Source of the DNA: Tupaia tana
Lineage: Eukaryota; Chordata; Mammalia; Scandentia; Tupaiidae
Direction of reading: 5' to 3'
Assembly (NCBI GenBank): GCA_026018925.1
Contig: JAKSZU010000007.1
Location: 97,613,501-97,677,500 of the forward strand
Length of the DNA: 64,000 nucleotides
Under the pieces are notes generated by a model. It searched no databases. It worked only from the letters and a program-made list of their open reading frames with translations, and had not been told where the DNA came from. Both the position numbers and the translations under genes were made by a program. Below are positions 1 through 11,380 of the stretch, piece by piece; the first letter of the stretch is position 1, and each line of letters starts with the position of its first letter.

Positions 1-272
1 CACACACACACACAAGCAAGGAAGAGAAGAACGATGAGTGAGAGGACCAGAAAGCACCTGCATTCATTCTGCCCCTTGGCTGCATCAAGTGCTTCCATGT
101 ACAGTTCAGTCATCCTCTGCTGCTAGCTGTGCAATCCTGGGCAGAAGACCCCTGGCCCAAGGCATGTGAACTGTAAAGTAAATTGTGGGATTTGGGGAAT
201 AGAGCAGCAGCAACACAATTTGTTTTTTGTTTGTTTCTTCCAAAATCATCACATTAAAAAAAGTAGAGTTGA
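1..272. other. intergenic start of window
   Basis: A (CA)n tract occupies the first 14 bases. The rest has no recognisable gene or repeat. Confidence 0.4.
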
Positions 273-483
273 GGGCCAGTGGATGGCATGGTGGGTAAGG
301 CACTGGACTCCCACATGGCCAACTGCAGTTCGAGTCCCAGACCTGGCAGCTTGCTTTGTCACTTTGTCACTCTTCTCTCTCTCTCTCTCTCTCTCTCTGG
401 TGAGCACACATGTTCTATAGCAAATTTAAAATAATAGTAATAAGTAAAATTAAATTTAAAAAATGATTCTTAAAAAAAAAAAA
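273..483 (+). mobile_element. SINE-A short form
   Basis: The tRNA-like head (GGCCAGTGGATGGCATGG and the B box GGTTCGAG-like CAGTTCGAGTCCC) is followed directly by a (CT)n tract at 369-398, GGTGAGCACACATG and an A-rich tail. The ~100-bp central body of the long form is absent. Confidence 0.8.
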
Positions 484-541
484 GAGCAACTAGATAGCAA
501 AGCTAACATCCAACACAGGCCTCAAAATACCAGCAAGTAGA

Positions 542-775
542 GAGCAGCTCCGCACAGCCATAGACTGGGTGTCAACTGGAGCAGCTCCCCACGGCCATAG
601 ACTGGGTGTCAACTGGAGCAGCTCCCCACGGCCATAGACTGGGTGTCAATTGGAGCAGCTCCCCACGGCCATAAGACTGGGTGCCAACTGGAGCAGCTCC
701 CCATGGCCATAAGACTGGGTGCCAACTGGAGCAGCTCCCCACGGCCATAAGACTGGGTGTCAACTGGAGTCCGTG
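542..775. repeat. 37-38 bp minisatellite, about six units
   Basis: Units begin at 542, 579, 616, 653, 691 and 729 with GAGCAGCTCC and end with GTGTCAACTG or GTGCCAACTG. The first three steps are exactly 37 bp; later ones are 38 bp because CATAGACT becomes CATAAGACT. The neighbouring long frames come from this repeat and are not genes. Confidence 0.92.
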
Positions 776-3251
776 GGAAGAACCCAGGGAAGCAGTGAGG
801 CATTGATAGTCCCGAGAATACAAGAAATGAAACACCCAACAGGAAATCCTGAAGCATGCTGCAGGCCACATGAGAAGGTGACTGTGGCTGAGAAGGTGAC
901 TGAGGTTAAGCAGGTGCCAGCAGTCCTTGCAATGAAGACACCTGCTGGGAGTTCTGTGAAAGGAGAGGCAGACCACTCCCTAGGACACTGGAACCAGCCC
1001 CAAGAGCTTCCTTCCCCACACAGGTCTCCACACTGAAGGAAAATTGCTCTAACTTTGCCAGAGACAGTAGAGATAAAGGAACAAAGACACAGATAAAAGT
1101 AGGGAAAGTAAGAGAGCTAGGAAGTCTCAGAAAGCTAGAAGATATAGTTTTAAGACTGTCTGCAAACAGCTGAAAAGTGAGAGTGGTCTGTGAAGTTAGA
1201 AGAGTACTTCTCTATAACCGTCAGGAAAACCAGTTTCATAAACGAAGAGCAACAACGTGCGTTAAGGGTAAACCTTGTACAATCACAATGAAATCACACT
1301 TGGAAGACAGAGATCAAAATGACAAAAATACTATTTTGAAAAACTCAAACTGTATTAACAAAATGATATAAAACATGAAAGAGTAGCAAATCAAAGAAAA
1401 TTAAGAAAGAAGAGAGGGAGAGAAAAGGAAAGGAGGGATGAGAAGAAACAGAAGCAAGAAGAGAAGGGGCAAAGGGGGAAGAAAAGAAAAGAAAATTAAA
1501 AGTTAAAAAGTTTTTAAGTCAAATGAAAAAATGGCAACTTTTTTTTAGCAATTTAAAAATTTTTAAATTTCAACCCTACACTCAAAAAGCTGGTATTATG
1601 TCACTATAATATAATATTAGAACATAATATATTTCAACCCTGAAAACTAGGATTTGTTTCTTGCCCAACTTCAAAGTTATTATTGCCAATCAGCAGTTGC
1701 TCGGAATTCATCTGGAATGAACCGGGAGTTCTGGTTCTGTTCTTGATGACCCAGAGGGTGTGTCACAAATCTTATAAGACAATACTTGAGGAGGTAAAGA
1801 GGGAGCACTCCTTGAGACTCAGCAGCTTTCAGCTCATCTTCAGCAGAGGTGGGGGGCCGTCGTCAAGGGCTTCCCTGCTGCAAAGACTGCCTAACTGCTA
1901 GGACCTCAGAGCAGGTACTGGGTGCTATACAGACATTGCCTGAACCTGTCCCACCCTGTCGATGACAGTCAGGGCTGCTTCGTTCACTCTGAATTGAGAC
2001 TGGAACACGTAATATGCACTAAGTAAATGTGTGTAAGTGAGATATTCATCTTTCTAATACAAATGAAATTTCCGTTGTCATGAGAGATGATGTAATTGAA
2101 ACAATAGATTGAAAAGAGATATTGTGTCATCTTTATATGGACAAAATTAAAAGGTAAGAGTTTAAAATAGCAAGATCCACGGAGGGAAAAAGTCCTACTT
2201 GGGAAGTAGGTGTGTGGAAAACATGACTGAGATGCTGATGTGTTCTGTAATTGCCTGTTCACGGACTCGTAACTTCTTTAGGAATATGTCTATATTTTAT
2301 TCTTCCACAGCCTCATTTGTAGGAGAGTGCCTTGTACTGAAAAGGCAGTTAGTGTCTAATGACTCCAGTCCCTTGCTCCTTGGTTTCTACAGAGACCCAT
2401 TAGCTCTACCATAGAATATGAATTTAATTTATTCGCTTCGTGTGTAACCCATTAGATCTAGACACAATTCTTCAAGTCAGGAACTATATTCATTTTTGCA
2501 TACCCAAGTCTAAAGCAACGCCTGCTCATAAATTTTGGTTAAATTATTAAATACAGCTGCTTTGGCAGGATATACTTAGATCATCTTCCTCCCTCCCCAC
2601 GCCACGTTGTCTCTTCAAAAGAACCATAGACGGCGTAACAGCAGCTCTGAGCTCCTGCAAGGAACATCCACTTGAACACGTATGCCTAATCCACAAACAA
2701 AACCACAGACACACGTATGTTTGTCTGTGCGTGCCCATGTGTGTAACTAAAGATACACATCGATTATACCAGATAATAATTTGACTGGACATTTAAGGGT
2801 CATCAGGTTGGTCTGTCACACAATTATTTTCTCAAGGTAATAGCCAGCCAGCTTAAGCATCTGGGTAAGGAGTGGAGCGCAGGGATTCCTTAGACTTTAT
2901 CTCAGTCAGTGGGCGCCTCCCTCCCTACCCTGACCTTTGAGCAGCTCAGTGATGTCACAGTTGTAGTCCGATGTCATATTAGTTGAAAACAGGTTACCAC
3001 CATCAAGAGGAGGATGCATTTAAAAGGGCCCTTTTAACTGGAATCTCCTTTGCATTAAGATGTGCAACGTGAGCAAAAATTAATTTGAAAAGTGGGACAA
3101 TGACTGCGTTAATAGCCAGTGGATATGGACTCTTTGGACCACAGTGGCTGTTCGATGACATCCCAAAAGCAGTCACAAGGTAAGAAAGAATTTTTCTAAG
3201 GTCTGTTGACACAAATAAGGATTGAGATTGAAAACAAACATATTTGGAGAT
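776..3251. other. intergenic, no gene seen
   Basis: No coding or repeat family is recognisable apart from a purine-rich GA tract at about 1375-1500 and a short AT-rich palindromic patch near 1600-1635. Confidence 0.5.
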
Positions 3252-3252
3252 T

Positions 3253-3513
3253 TTGGTTTTTTAGAGATTTTTGCTATTAGGCCATGAGTGTTCACCAGAC
3301 AGACAGAGACAGGTAGAAAGTAAGAAATCAATGCCCCTGAAAGGAGTGGGGGATAGCCACCCTGCAATCCCTTCTCCTCCATTCTCCTTTCAGGATTTTG
3401 GACACACATGCACATGAACCCAGTGTGAGTTTCAAGCCATTGGGTCCAGGACTCCAACCACAGTTGGCCACATGGGAGTCCAGCACCTCAACCACTATGC
3501 CACCTGTGGTCCC
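3253..3513 (-). mobile_element. SINE-A long, diverged
   Basis: It reads from T-rich tail (TTTTGGTTTTTTAGAG) through CTTCTCCTCCATTCTCC to the head complement ending GTGGTCCC. CpGs are mostly lost, so the copy is old. Confidence 0.85.
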
Positions 3514-3529
3514 TGGAGATTCTTTTTTT

Positions 3530-3783
3530 CTTTTTTAGCTTTTTTGTTTACATTTCTGGTTTTTTTTTCTTCCCAGAGAGAGACACAGAGAGAGAGAGTA
3601 CCCTTCTCTCCCACAGTGGGGCATGGTCATACTGGAATCCCTTCTCCATTTTTCCATCCTGCCAGGACCTTGTGCATTTACATACGTGCACCCAGCATGT
3701 TTTTCAAGCCATCAGAGGCTGAGATTTGAAACTGCTTGGTTGGCCATGTGGGATCAGCTTCCCTATTAGACCATAAAACCAAC
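3530..3783 (-). mobile_element. old SINE-A-like element
   Basis: The body is diverged (CCCTTCTCCATTTTTCC, CACCCAGCATG, GGCCATGTGGGAT). It lies between near-copies of CTGGAGATTCTTTT at 3513 and 3785, an aged TSD. It appears to have inserted at the head end of the SINE just upstream. Confidence 0.65.
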
Positions 3784-3956
3784 CTGGAGAACTTCTTTTA
3801 ATGTGATTCTACATCTTCGTTTTCTGTTGCTGTGTGGTTAAAATGTGGAACAATTAGTATTGCTAAAAGAAACAAATCTCAGCATATGACTCCTTTATTA
3901 AAACTCTTCTGTGGCTCCTTATGTCCATGAGAAATATCCAAATACAATACAGTCTT

Positions 3957-4168
3957 TTTAAGCTTTATTTACTTATTTATTCCATGAGTACATGAATAAG
4001 AGAACATTCCCAACAGGGTTTTGACATTGATCTACTCAACCAGCCCCAGATCATGGACATGTGTGTAGATAGGTAGGTAGGTCTCCAGAGTCGAACCGGT
4101 AACCCTCTGACATGGGATTGCCTCACAGAGTGCTGTGTTTTACCACTGCACCACCGTCTGGCCCCTAC
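3957..4168 (-). mobile_element. SINE-B
   Basis: Read on the minus strand it starts GGGGCCAGACGGTGGTGCAGTGG (A-box region) and has the B-box-like GGTTCGACTCT. It ends in an A/T-rich tail with TTTATTTACTTATTTATT on the plus strand. This head differs from SINE-A. Confidence 0.75.
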
Positions 4169-5029
4169 CCTCTCTTTTACAGGCTCTCCACAATCTTGCC
4201 CCTTTTCTCTCGTTTTTGCATTTGAACCTAATTCTCTAACTCAAACTACTTGCAATCACTTAAGTATACCATGGTACTTCATGCTGTTGTGTCTTCCTCT
4301 AGCTATTCCTATTTGTTCTCTGTAAGGAGATGGAGATTTGACCGTGGTGAGTCCTGCTCCGAGCCTCTCCCTCCTAACAGGAGAGGAGCGCCCCCTCCCT
4401 GTGCCAGTGTTCTGCTCCTGTCACACTGCCATTACGACATGCATCAGAACGCTGAGCCATCACGTTCTTGGAGGCTAGTTTCTGAGCTCCTTGAAGGCAG
4501 TAACTATGTTTGTTACCTTTTACTGAGTAACAAACTGCAGTTGCCAGTTGTGATTTCTCTGTGCCAAACACTGTGACTGGAAATGTAATGGGAACCCCAT
4601 GAATTTCTACTTCTTCAGTCACTCTTACTGGAGAATATCGGGGTGTAAACAAAAAGTCCATAATGTATAGTATATGCAGCGGAAGAAAAGAGAAGGCACT
4701 TTCAGGTGGAGCTTAGAGAAAGCAACTAAGAGGCAGAGCTGTGCTTGAAGAAACAAACTGTAGTATGAATGCAGCTTCTCAGTGGGACTCAGCTGGCCCC
4801 ATAGCAGTAAGTCCTCCCACAGGAACTATGCTTAGCATGCAGGGTAACACGGGTATTTGCACTTAAAGGCTGGTCTTAGGTGGTTTTATGCACCTTTGTA
4901 CCCCTTCTCTGCCTTCTGGCAAGTTATAAGATGCGAGGCAGCAAGTACTTTGCTCAGTACTTTAAACATTTCACTGTGGCTAGTACAGTATTCAAACTAT
5001 AGCTGACAAATTTAAGAATGATGTTGAAA
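4169..5029. other. intergenic, nothing recognised
   Basis: Unique-looking sequence with no convincing coding signal. The frames seen are short and lack splice or family support. Confidence 0.4.
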
Positions 5030-5031
5030 TA

Positions 5032-5100
5032 TTGGGTTGTCGGAAAGGTCGTGATGTATTTTTCTATGCAAAATGTGTCATGACCTTTCTGACAACCCAA
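5032..5100. mobile_element. mariner-like MITE, copy 1 (69 bp)
   Basis: The ends TTGGGTTGTCGGAAAGGTC and GACCTTTCTGACAACCCAA are near-perfect inverted repeats. TA dinucleotides flank both sides (5030-5031 and 5101-5102), the target duplication expected for Tc1/mariner. There is no internal coding capacity. Confidence 0.88.
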
Positions 5101-5102
5101 TA

Positions 5103-5641
5103 GTAATAACCTCTGGCATTTTCATGAAACTTTAGCATCTATGAGACTTTCACAAAATATTAACTCATTTTCTCTTTACCATACTCTTTTGCAGAGTGGG
5201 TATTTAATCTCAATGTTTTGAAATGAAGTAGATATAGAGTACTTAAATGACTTGTCCAGAGACATATGATCAAAACATGATACATAGTAATTAATAATTA
5301 TAATAGGTAATAAATGAACTAGATTCTCAAATACCTGGTCCAATGAATATTAATTACTATCATTTATATGATATCACCTTGATATAAAACTATGACATCT
5401 CCTTTAACACAACAATAATTCTAAGAGACATAGATCATTATTATCCTTATTTTATAAATGAGAAAACTGAAGCCTGTAGTGTTTAACTTTCCCAAGCTCA
5501 AAGAGTAAATATGAAGTGATTCAAGCACTTCAGCCCAGCTCTAACTCCAGGTTTTTACACGCACCATACACAACTCCCAAGTGACGAACGGGATTGGTTT
5601 CTTTACTCAAGCAGTTTGGGGGAATGTAAAAGAAAAGAAAA
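5103..5641. other. AT-rich intergenic, nothing recognised
   Basis: No repeat ends, coding signal or splice-bounded frame is evident; it may hold decayed repeats. Confidence 0.35.
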
Positions 5642-5913
5642 GGGAACCAGCAGTTAGCGTAATGGCTATGTCACTGGACTCCCACGTAGTCGACCGTGGT
5701 TCACGTCCCGGACCCAGTGGCTTAAAACTCACGACGGGCGCGTGTGCGTGTGTGCCCAAGATCCCGAGAGGAGAATGGAGGAGAAGGGATTGAGGCGTGA
5801 CCATCCCCCCGGGGGGTGATTTCTCGCTTTCTGTCTCTCTGTCTGTCTCTGTCTGGCGAGCGCACGCGCCCTGTAGCGAAAATATCTCTCCCAAAAAAAG
5901 AAAAAAAAAAAAA
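5642..5913 (+). mobile_element. SINE-A long, young
   Basis: The head is GGGAACCAGCAGTTAGCG with an intact A box. CpG-rich body (GGGCGCGTGTGCG) is retained. Its A-tail has grown into the GGAAA array that follows. Confidence 0.93.
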
Positions 5914-5979
5914 GGAAAGGAAAGGAAAGGAAAGGAAAGGAAAGGAAAGGAAAGGAAAGGAAAGGAAAGGAAAAAAAAG
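5914..5979 (+). repeat. (GGAAA)n microsatellite
   Basis: About twelve GGAAA units in the tail of the preceding SINE, a typical A-tail expansion. The lysine/glycine- and phenylalanine/serine-rich frames here are artefacts of it. Confidence 0.95.
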
Positions 5980-6673
5980 AGGGTAATGCAAAGTTAAAAT
6001 ACAAAATCATTAAAGAATGATGGCTTCTGAGATTTATTTATCTTTGGCATTCTTTTTAATTTTAACAGGTTGTATTTAAGTATGAAATTTTCTTATGTGA
6101 TTGGGATTTGTGTCTTTGACAAACTCAGGACATGTTTCAATCCTTAAATATTGCCTTGTGCCTATTTTCTCTATTCTTTATTTCTAGAAGTCATATTAAA
6201 GGTGTATGGAACCACAGTCTTCCAATGTCTTAACCTTTTCAGAAGTAGTTGTCTCCTTTCATCTCTTCATACTGTATCATGTTATTCCCTTACTATACAC
6301 GATCTTCTCAGAGTATCTCAGAGGAGTATCTCAGAGATACTCTTCTTCAGAGTGTTTAACGTGCTATTAAGCCATCCATTTGACTTACTACTTTCTGTGT
6401 TGGTTGTTGTATCTTTTCAAACAGTCATATTGAGGAAAAGTTTATATACAATAAATGAAGGTAGTTTAACAACTGATGAGTTTTGACAAATGTGCCCACA
6501 TGGGTAACCATCCCCTCTGGCTTCCTCTCCACTCCATCCCTGGCACAAAGCAAACTCTTGCCTGATTCTGTCATGATAGATCAATTTTTCTTTTTCTATT
6601 CAAGAATTTCTTAGAAATAGAATCAAACCATATGCTTCTTTCATCATGTTTTCTTTGGATTCATTCATGTTGT

Positions 6674-6677
<4 letters not shown>

Positions 6678-6718
<41 letters not shown>
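6678..6718. repeat. (TA)n microsatellite
   Basis: About twenty TA units, within the L1 fragment. Confidence 0.95.
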
Positions 6719-6721
<3 letters not shown>

Positions 6722-7079
6722 CAGTTTTTTTAAATTATGAGTAATATCTACTGTGTGACTATCCCACAATTTATATCATTTGACATGTAAATGGACATCT
6801 GGGTTGTTTTCAGTTTTCTGTCATTATAAATAAAGCTACCATGAACATTTACAAAAAGGAATTTTTGTGAACATATGTTTTCATTTTTCTTGGGTAAATA
6901 CCTAGGAGTGGAATTGCTGTATCAATATGGTAAATGCATATTCAACTGTTAAAGAACATGCCAAAATGTTTTTGTAATGGCTAGTTATTTTGTATTCTCA
7001 CAAGCAATGTGTAATTCTCCCCTTGCTCCACATTCTTACCAACTCTTGGTATTTTTTGAGAATTTAATATGAATTAAAT

Positions 7080-7157
7080 ATGATGAGTATTGGAGCAGGC
7101 AAAATATTACTCCACCGCCCCCCCCTCAAAAAAAAAGATTTCCACATTGCATCCCTG

Positions 7158-7206
<49 letters not shown>

Positions 7207-7625
7207 ATAGAAGGAGTAATTAAAATTAAGGACCTACCTTAACATAGGATTATTCTGAATTTTTTGGGTGGGCCCACATATGTCCTTAGATGTGGAAAAC
7301 CTTTCCTGGCTGTGTTCACAGAGAAGTGTTAAGAGTTGGAAGACTAGCAATGGCAGTGTAAAGAGGACTCAGGCCGCTATGGCTGGCTTTGAAGGAGGAA
7401 AGAGCCCAGGGACGAAGGCATGTGGGTGCCCTCCAAAAGCTGGGCAAGGAAACTGGTTCTCTGTTAGAGCACCCAAAAGGAAAAGAGTCCGGCTCACACC
7501 TTGATTTTAGCCCAGTGAGACTCCTTCAGACGTCTGGCCTACAGAACTGTAGATGGTAGGTCTATGTTTTCAACTCACGTCTGCAGTAATGTGTTACTGC
7601 AGTAATAGAAACCTAATACTGGTAG
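7080..7625 (+). mobile_element. MLT1-like (ERVL-MaLR) LTR
   Basis: Familiar MaLR text is present: GGATTATTCTGAATTTTTTG with GGTGGGCCC, then CACCTTGATTTTAGCCCAGT, CTACAGAACTGTAGATGG and a terminal CAGTAATAGAAACCTAATAC. It is a solo LTR fragment with no internal retroviral sequence. The subfamily is named from memory. Confidence 0.65.
7163..7203. repeat. (GT)n microsatellite
   Basis: About twenty GT units. Confidence 0.95.
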
Positions 7626-7775
7626 GCAGTGTATTCCTTTGGAGGTTAAATTTCCTTTTCCCTGATGAATGAGGAATCCAAGGCATTGTGTGCTATTAGA
7701 TATCCACAGACAGTATTCCTTTCTATGAAGTATTTGTGTAATTCTTTTGCTCATTTTTAATTAGATCGTTTAGGA

Positions 7776-7963
7776 TTTTGCTTTTGTTTGTTCTAGGGAA
7801 TTACCCACTAGGGGACGGCCATGCCACAAACCCTTCTCCATTCTCCCCTCTGGATTTGGGGAACATATGCAAATGTGCCTGGGGTGGTTTTCAAGTTGCT
7901 GGATCAGAGAATTGAACCATATGGGATCCAGTGCCATAACCATTATACCACCAGCTGACCCAG
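7776..7963 (-). mobile_element. SINE-A, old and partly deleted
   Basis: CCCTTCTCCATTCTCCCCTC and the head complement CCACCAGCTGACCC identify it, though much of the tail side is lost. It lies inside the antisense L1. Confidence 0.75.
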
Positions 7964-8671
7964 TTGTTTAGGATTTTTTGATTAAGCTGTTACAGTTCTT
8001 TTCATATTATAAACACAATTCCTTTGTCAGATATGTTTATGACAAATACATTCTCTCAGTTCACAACTTATCCTTTCATCCTCCTAATGGTGTCTTTGAA
8101 AGGGAAGTTCTAAATTTGGTGACAGCTATTTAAGCTTAGATTTTTTTTTTTTTATGGCTAGTTCTAATGTATCATATCTAAGAAACATCTGTGAACCCCT
8201 AGGTCTCAATAATTTTTCCTATTCGTTCTTCTAGAAGTTTTAGATTTTATGCTTATATTTATGACCTCATTCATTTTTGCATATGATATAAAGAAAGAAT
8301 TAAGGCCTATTTTTTTCCACATGCATATCTAGTTGTTCCAGGACTTTTTGCTAAAGACCAGATTTTTTTTCTATTAATTTGGTACTTTTATCAAGAATAG
8401 TTCAAGGCCATCATGGAACAGAGGCAATGTTTCCTATTACTTTCACTAAGACTACTGCTAAAATTCCCATTTTATGTAAAATAAACATTTAATAAAATCC
8501 CTGAAATCTGAAAAGAAGGCATGCCAGCTGGGAGACGCAAGCCTCAAGGAATGATATCACAGTAAGCTCTCTGGCTGTGTTACTGCTGCTGTTTGTTTTC
8601 CCTTATCCCTTGCAGGAAGCCAGCAAACCAGTAAAGCAAACAGGAGACCAGAACTGGCCCCAAGAAAAAAC

Positions 8672-8907
8672 TTCTCTGTCTTTTAGAGAGAGATTTTCGC
8701 AATAGTGCACATGTGCTCGCCAGAGAGACAGAAAGCAAGGGGGGATGGCCATGCCAAAAATCTCTTCTCCTCAATTCTCCTCTCAGGATTTTGGGTGCAC
8801 ATGCATCCTGCGTGAGTTTTAAGCCACTGCTGGGTCCAGAACTCAAACTGCAGTCAGCCAGCCATGTGGGAGTCCAGTGACATAACCATTATGCCAGCTG
8901 CTGGTCC
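8672..8907 (-). mobile_element. SINE-A long, moderately diverged
   Basis: From GAGAGAGATTTTCGCAATAG to GCCAGCTGCTGGTCC. It keeps the GGGGGGATGGCC body motif, while several CpGs have decayed. Confidence 0.85.
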
Positions 8908-9002
8908 AAATAACACTTCTCTTTAGTCAAACGAACAGGAAAACATGTAAACAATAACTTCTCTACTCCATCCAAACCTTATGGAAAAAAAAATGAGGGT
9001 CC

Positions 9003-9232
9003 TAGCAGTTAGCGTAATGGCTATGTCACTGGACTCCCATGTAGTCGACCGCGGTTCACGTCCCGGACCCGGTGGCTTAAAACTCACGCCGGGCGCGTGT
9101 GCGTGCGTGCCCAAGATCCAGAGAGGAGAATGGAGGAGAAGGGATTGCGGCGTGGCCATCCCCCCTGGGGGGTGTTTTCTCGCTTTCTGTCTCTCTGTCT
9201 TTCTGTCTGTCTGGCGAGCGCACACGCCCTAT

Positions 9233-9268
<36 letters not shown>

Positions 9269-9270
9269 TA
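9003..9270 (+). mobile_element. SINE-A long, young, 17-bp TSD
   Basis: Flanked by the direct repeat A-tract plus TGAGGGTCC (ends at 9002 and about 9290). The head begins TAGCAGTTAGCGTAATGG. The tail is a ~28-base A-run. The duplicated site includes the poly-A of the target, as expected for L1-driven insertion. Confidence 0.93.
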
Positions 9271-9652
9271 AAAAAAAAAAATGAGGGTCCCACTCCCATC
9301 TCTGTCAACAGAAGTCAAATGCACAGGTCAGATTTCCACTCTCCTCCAGTGGTAACAAGGTACCCTTCTTCACAAGGACTTTCATAACCATCTAGTAGTA
9401 ACAAGACCTTCCATCCCCCTAGGTTTGTTAGAGGCCATTTGGAAAGCAATAATGAGATGCACTTCTCCTTTCAGGGGTGTCAGAGGAAACTGATAGGGAG
9501 CCCAGACTGTCACCCTGACATGGGATTAGCAAGACGGCATGTCCCCTTCTAGATAGTGGTGGGATGTCAGAGAAGGCCTGATAAAGCAGAAGATTCAAAT
9601 AGACCCACCATCTCATAATGTAATATCCTACATTTAAAAATTATGCATCATA

Positions 9653-9917
9653 GGGAACCAGCAGTTAGCGCAATGGCTATGTCGCTGGACTCCCACGTAG
9701 TCGACCGCGGTTCGCGTCCCAGACCCGGTGGCTTAAAACTCACGCCGGGCGCGTGTGCATGCGTGCCCAAGATCCCGAGGGGAGAATGGAGGAGAAGGGA
9801 TTGTGGCGTGACCATCCCCCCTGGGGGGTGATTTCTCGCTTTCTGTCTCTATGTCTCTCTCTGTCTGTCTGGTGAGCGCACGCACCCTATAGCGAAAAAA
9901 CCTCTCCAAAAAAAAAA
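9653..9917 (+). mobile_element. SINE-A long, young, 17-bp TSD
   Basis: AAAAATTATGCATCATA occurs at 9636-9652 and 9918-9934 on either side. The B box reads GGTTCGCGTCC, one change from consensus. The A box reads TAGCGCAATGG. Confidence 0.95.
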
Positions 9918-9934
9918 AAAAATTATGCATCATA

Positions 9935-10330
9935 ACAAGAACCAGGAAAACCTCAACTTGAAATAATCAACAGACACTGACATTAAGTTGACACAGACAC
10001 TGGAATTATCTGACAAGTATCTTATAGCAGCCATCATAAACATGCTTCACAAAAAATTATGAACACAAAGCAAATGAAAACAAAAGAATGTCAGGGAAGA
10101 ATTAGAAGATATAAGGGACCAAATATAAATTTAGACCTGAAAATACTATATATTTAAAAAACTTGTTATTGTTGAAGCTCTGTCTCTTAAAGAAATTAAA
10201 TACCTACTTACAATCTTTTCCCCAAAGAGCACTCTAAAAACAGCTAGCTTCACTGATTAAACCTACCAAACTGATAATGAAAAAATGTCAATGTCTACAC
10301 CCTTCTGAAAATAGAGAGTAAAAGAATACT
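9935..10330 (+). mobile_element. old L1 or HAL1 5'/ORF1 fragment
   Basis: GGAATTATCTGACAAGTATC followed by AGCAGCCATCATAAACATGC resembles the ORF1-upstream text of old mammalian L1/HAL1 elements. It is heavily decayed with no open frame. Confidence 0.45.
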
Positions 10331-10431
10331 TACCAACAGAGTTTAAAAGGTCAGCATTATCCAGTTATCAAAATTAGATATGAATATTACAATATAAAGT
10401 AATGGGCAAATATATGCAAATAGCTTACACA

Positions 10432-10627
10432 GGGTCTGGATGGTGGTGCAGTGGCAAAATGTGATGCTTTTTAAGGCACACCCACATGGGAAGGTTGCTG
10501 GTTCAAGTCTGAGGACCTTACTAAGTATGTGATTCATGTCCATACTTTGGGTTGGCAGAGGCTGAATCACAGCAACAAAAACCTGTCAGCAGAGCTCTCT
10601 CTGTCCCTCTCACTCATGGAAGAAATG

Positions 10628-10628
<1 letters not shown>
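10432..10628 (+). mobile_element. SINE-B
   Basis: The head GGTCTGGATGGTGGTGCAGTGG and B-box-like GGTTCAAGTCT match the SINE-B pattern. The body ends in CTCTCTCTGTCCCTCTCACTC and runs into a CA array. Confidence 0.75.
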
Positions 10629-10669
<41 letters not shown>

Positions 10670-10682
10670 CACACACACACAC
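10629..10682. repeat. (CA)n microsatellite
   Basis: About 26 CA units with one CG interruption, at the tail of the SINE-B copy. Confidence 0.95.
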
Positions 10683-10689
10683 ATGAGAT

Positions 10690-11300
10690 CCAGATAGGGA
10701 AATAATCTAGGTGTTCATCAGTGGGTGAAAGAACAAAGACACTGTGGTATATATCTACAATGTAATATTATTCAGCCCTAAAAAAGGAGCAAATTAGTCC
10801 AGGTGGGAACACAACTGGACCTAATGAGACAAGTACTCAGCTCAGATCTTGAGATCCCTTTGAGCACAATGAGCGTGCTTACATAGCTGCCCATGATGGA
10901 GGCCGACTGACATGAGATGAATCACAACATGAGAACCCTTTCAGGGATGCCTCTCTCGCTGTATCTCTCACTCTTCCTTTGTCTTTCTCTCTCTCAGTAA
11001 AAATAAATTCTGTCATTTGTAACAACATGGATGGATCTAGAGCACAGCATGCTATGTGAAATAAAAAAAAGAAAAAAGAAAATATTGCATGATTTAAATT
11101 ATATGTGGACTTGCCGGGAAGGGTGAAATATGTAGAGATATAAAATAAAATAATGGATAACTAGGGATGAGATGGAGGGGAAGGAAATGAGGAGATGTAA
11201 GTCAAAGGGCACAAAGTAGCAGATGTAGGATGAACAAGTCAAAAGATTAGATGAAGAACATAAAGACTCAAATTAATAATGGCTTATATTAAATGAGTAG
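10690..11300 (+). mobile_element. L1 3'-end fragment, split by an insertion
   Basis: L1 3' text (GTGTTCATCAGTGGGTGAAA, ATATTATTCAGCCCTAAAAA) breaks at about 10796. It resumes at 11029 with TGTAACAACATGGATGGATC, then a purine-rich 3' UTR. Confidence 0.7.
10797..11028 (+). mobile_element. SINE-like insertion of unrecognised family
   Basis: A discrete 230-bp segment interrupts L1. It ends in CTCTCTCTCAGTAAAAATAAAT, a SINE-style tail. The head (CCAGGTGGGAACACAACTGG) matches neither SINE-A nor SINE-B, and I cannot assign a parent RNA. Confidence 0.5.
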
Positions 11301-11380
11301 ATTAGAGTTGCTCTTGCCATGAGACTTTAGATATGTTCATTTGTTTCATAAAATGACCATTTTATTATATAAATATGTAT

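Larger units (their letters stand above)
6400..8430 (-). mobile_element. old L1 fragment, antisense, interrupted
   Basis: Antisense L1 3'-region landmarks are seen: GGACATCTGGGTTGTTTTCA (about 6792), GGTAAATACCTAGGAGTGGA (about 6893) and TCTCTCAGTTCACAACTTATCC-like text near 8055. It is split by an MLT1-like LTR and by a SINE. Ends are approximate. Confidence 0.65.

Noticed and set aside
542-775. A CRISPR array
   Set aside because: Units are contiguous tandem repeats without unique spacers, in mammalian DNA.
5722-6010. Phe/Ser/Leu- or Lys/Gly-rich frames
   Set aside because: They come from a SINE and its GGAAA array. Dozens of similar frames across the window (with ILLSGSWA, EENGGEGIAAW or PSPPFSSRDLG text) are all SINE translations.
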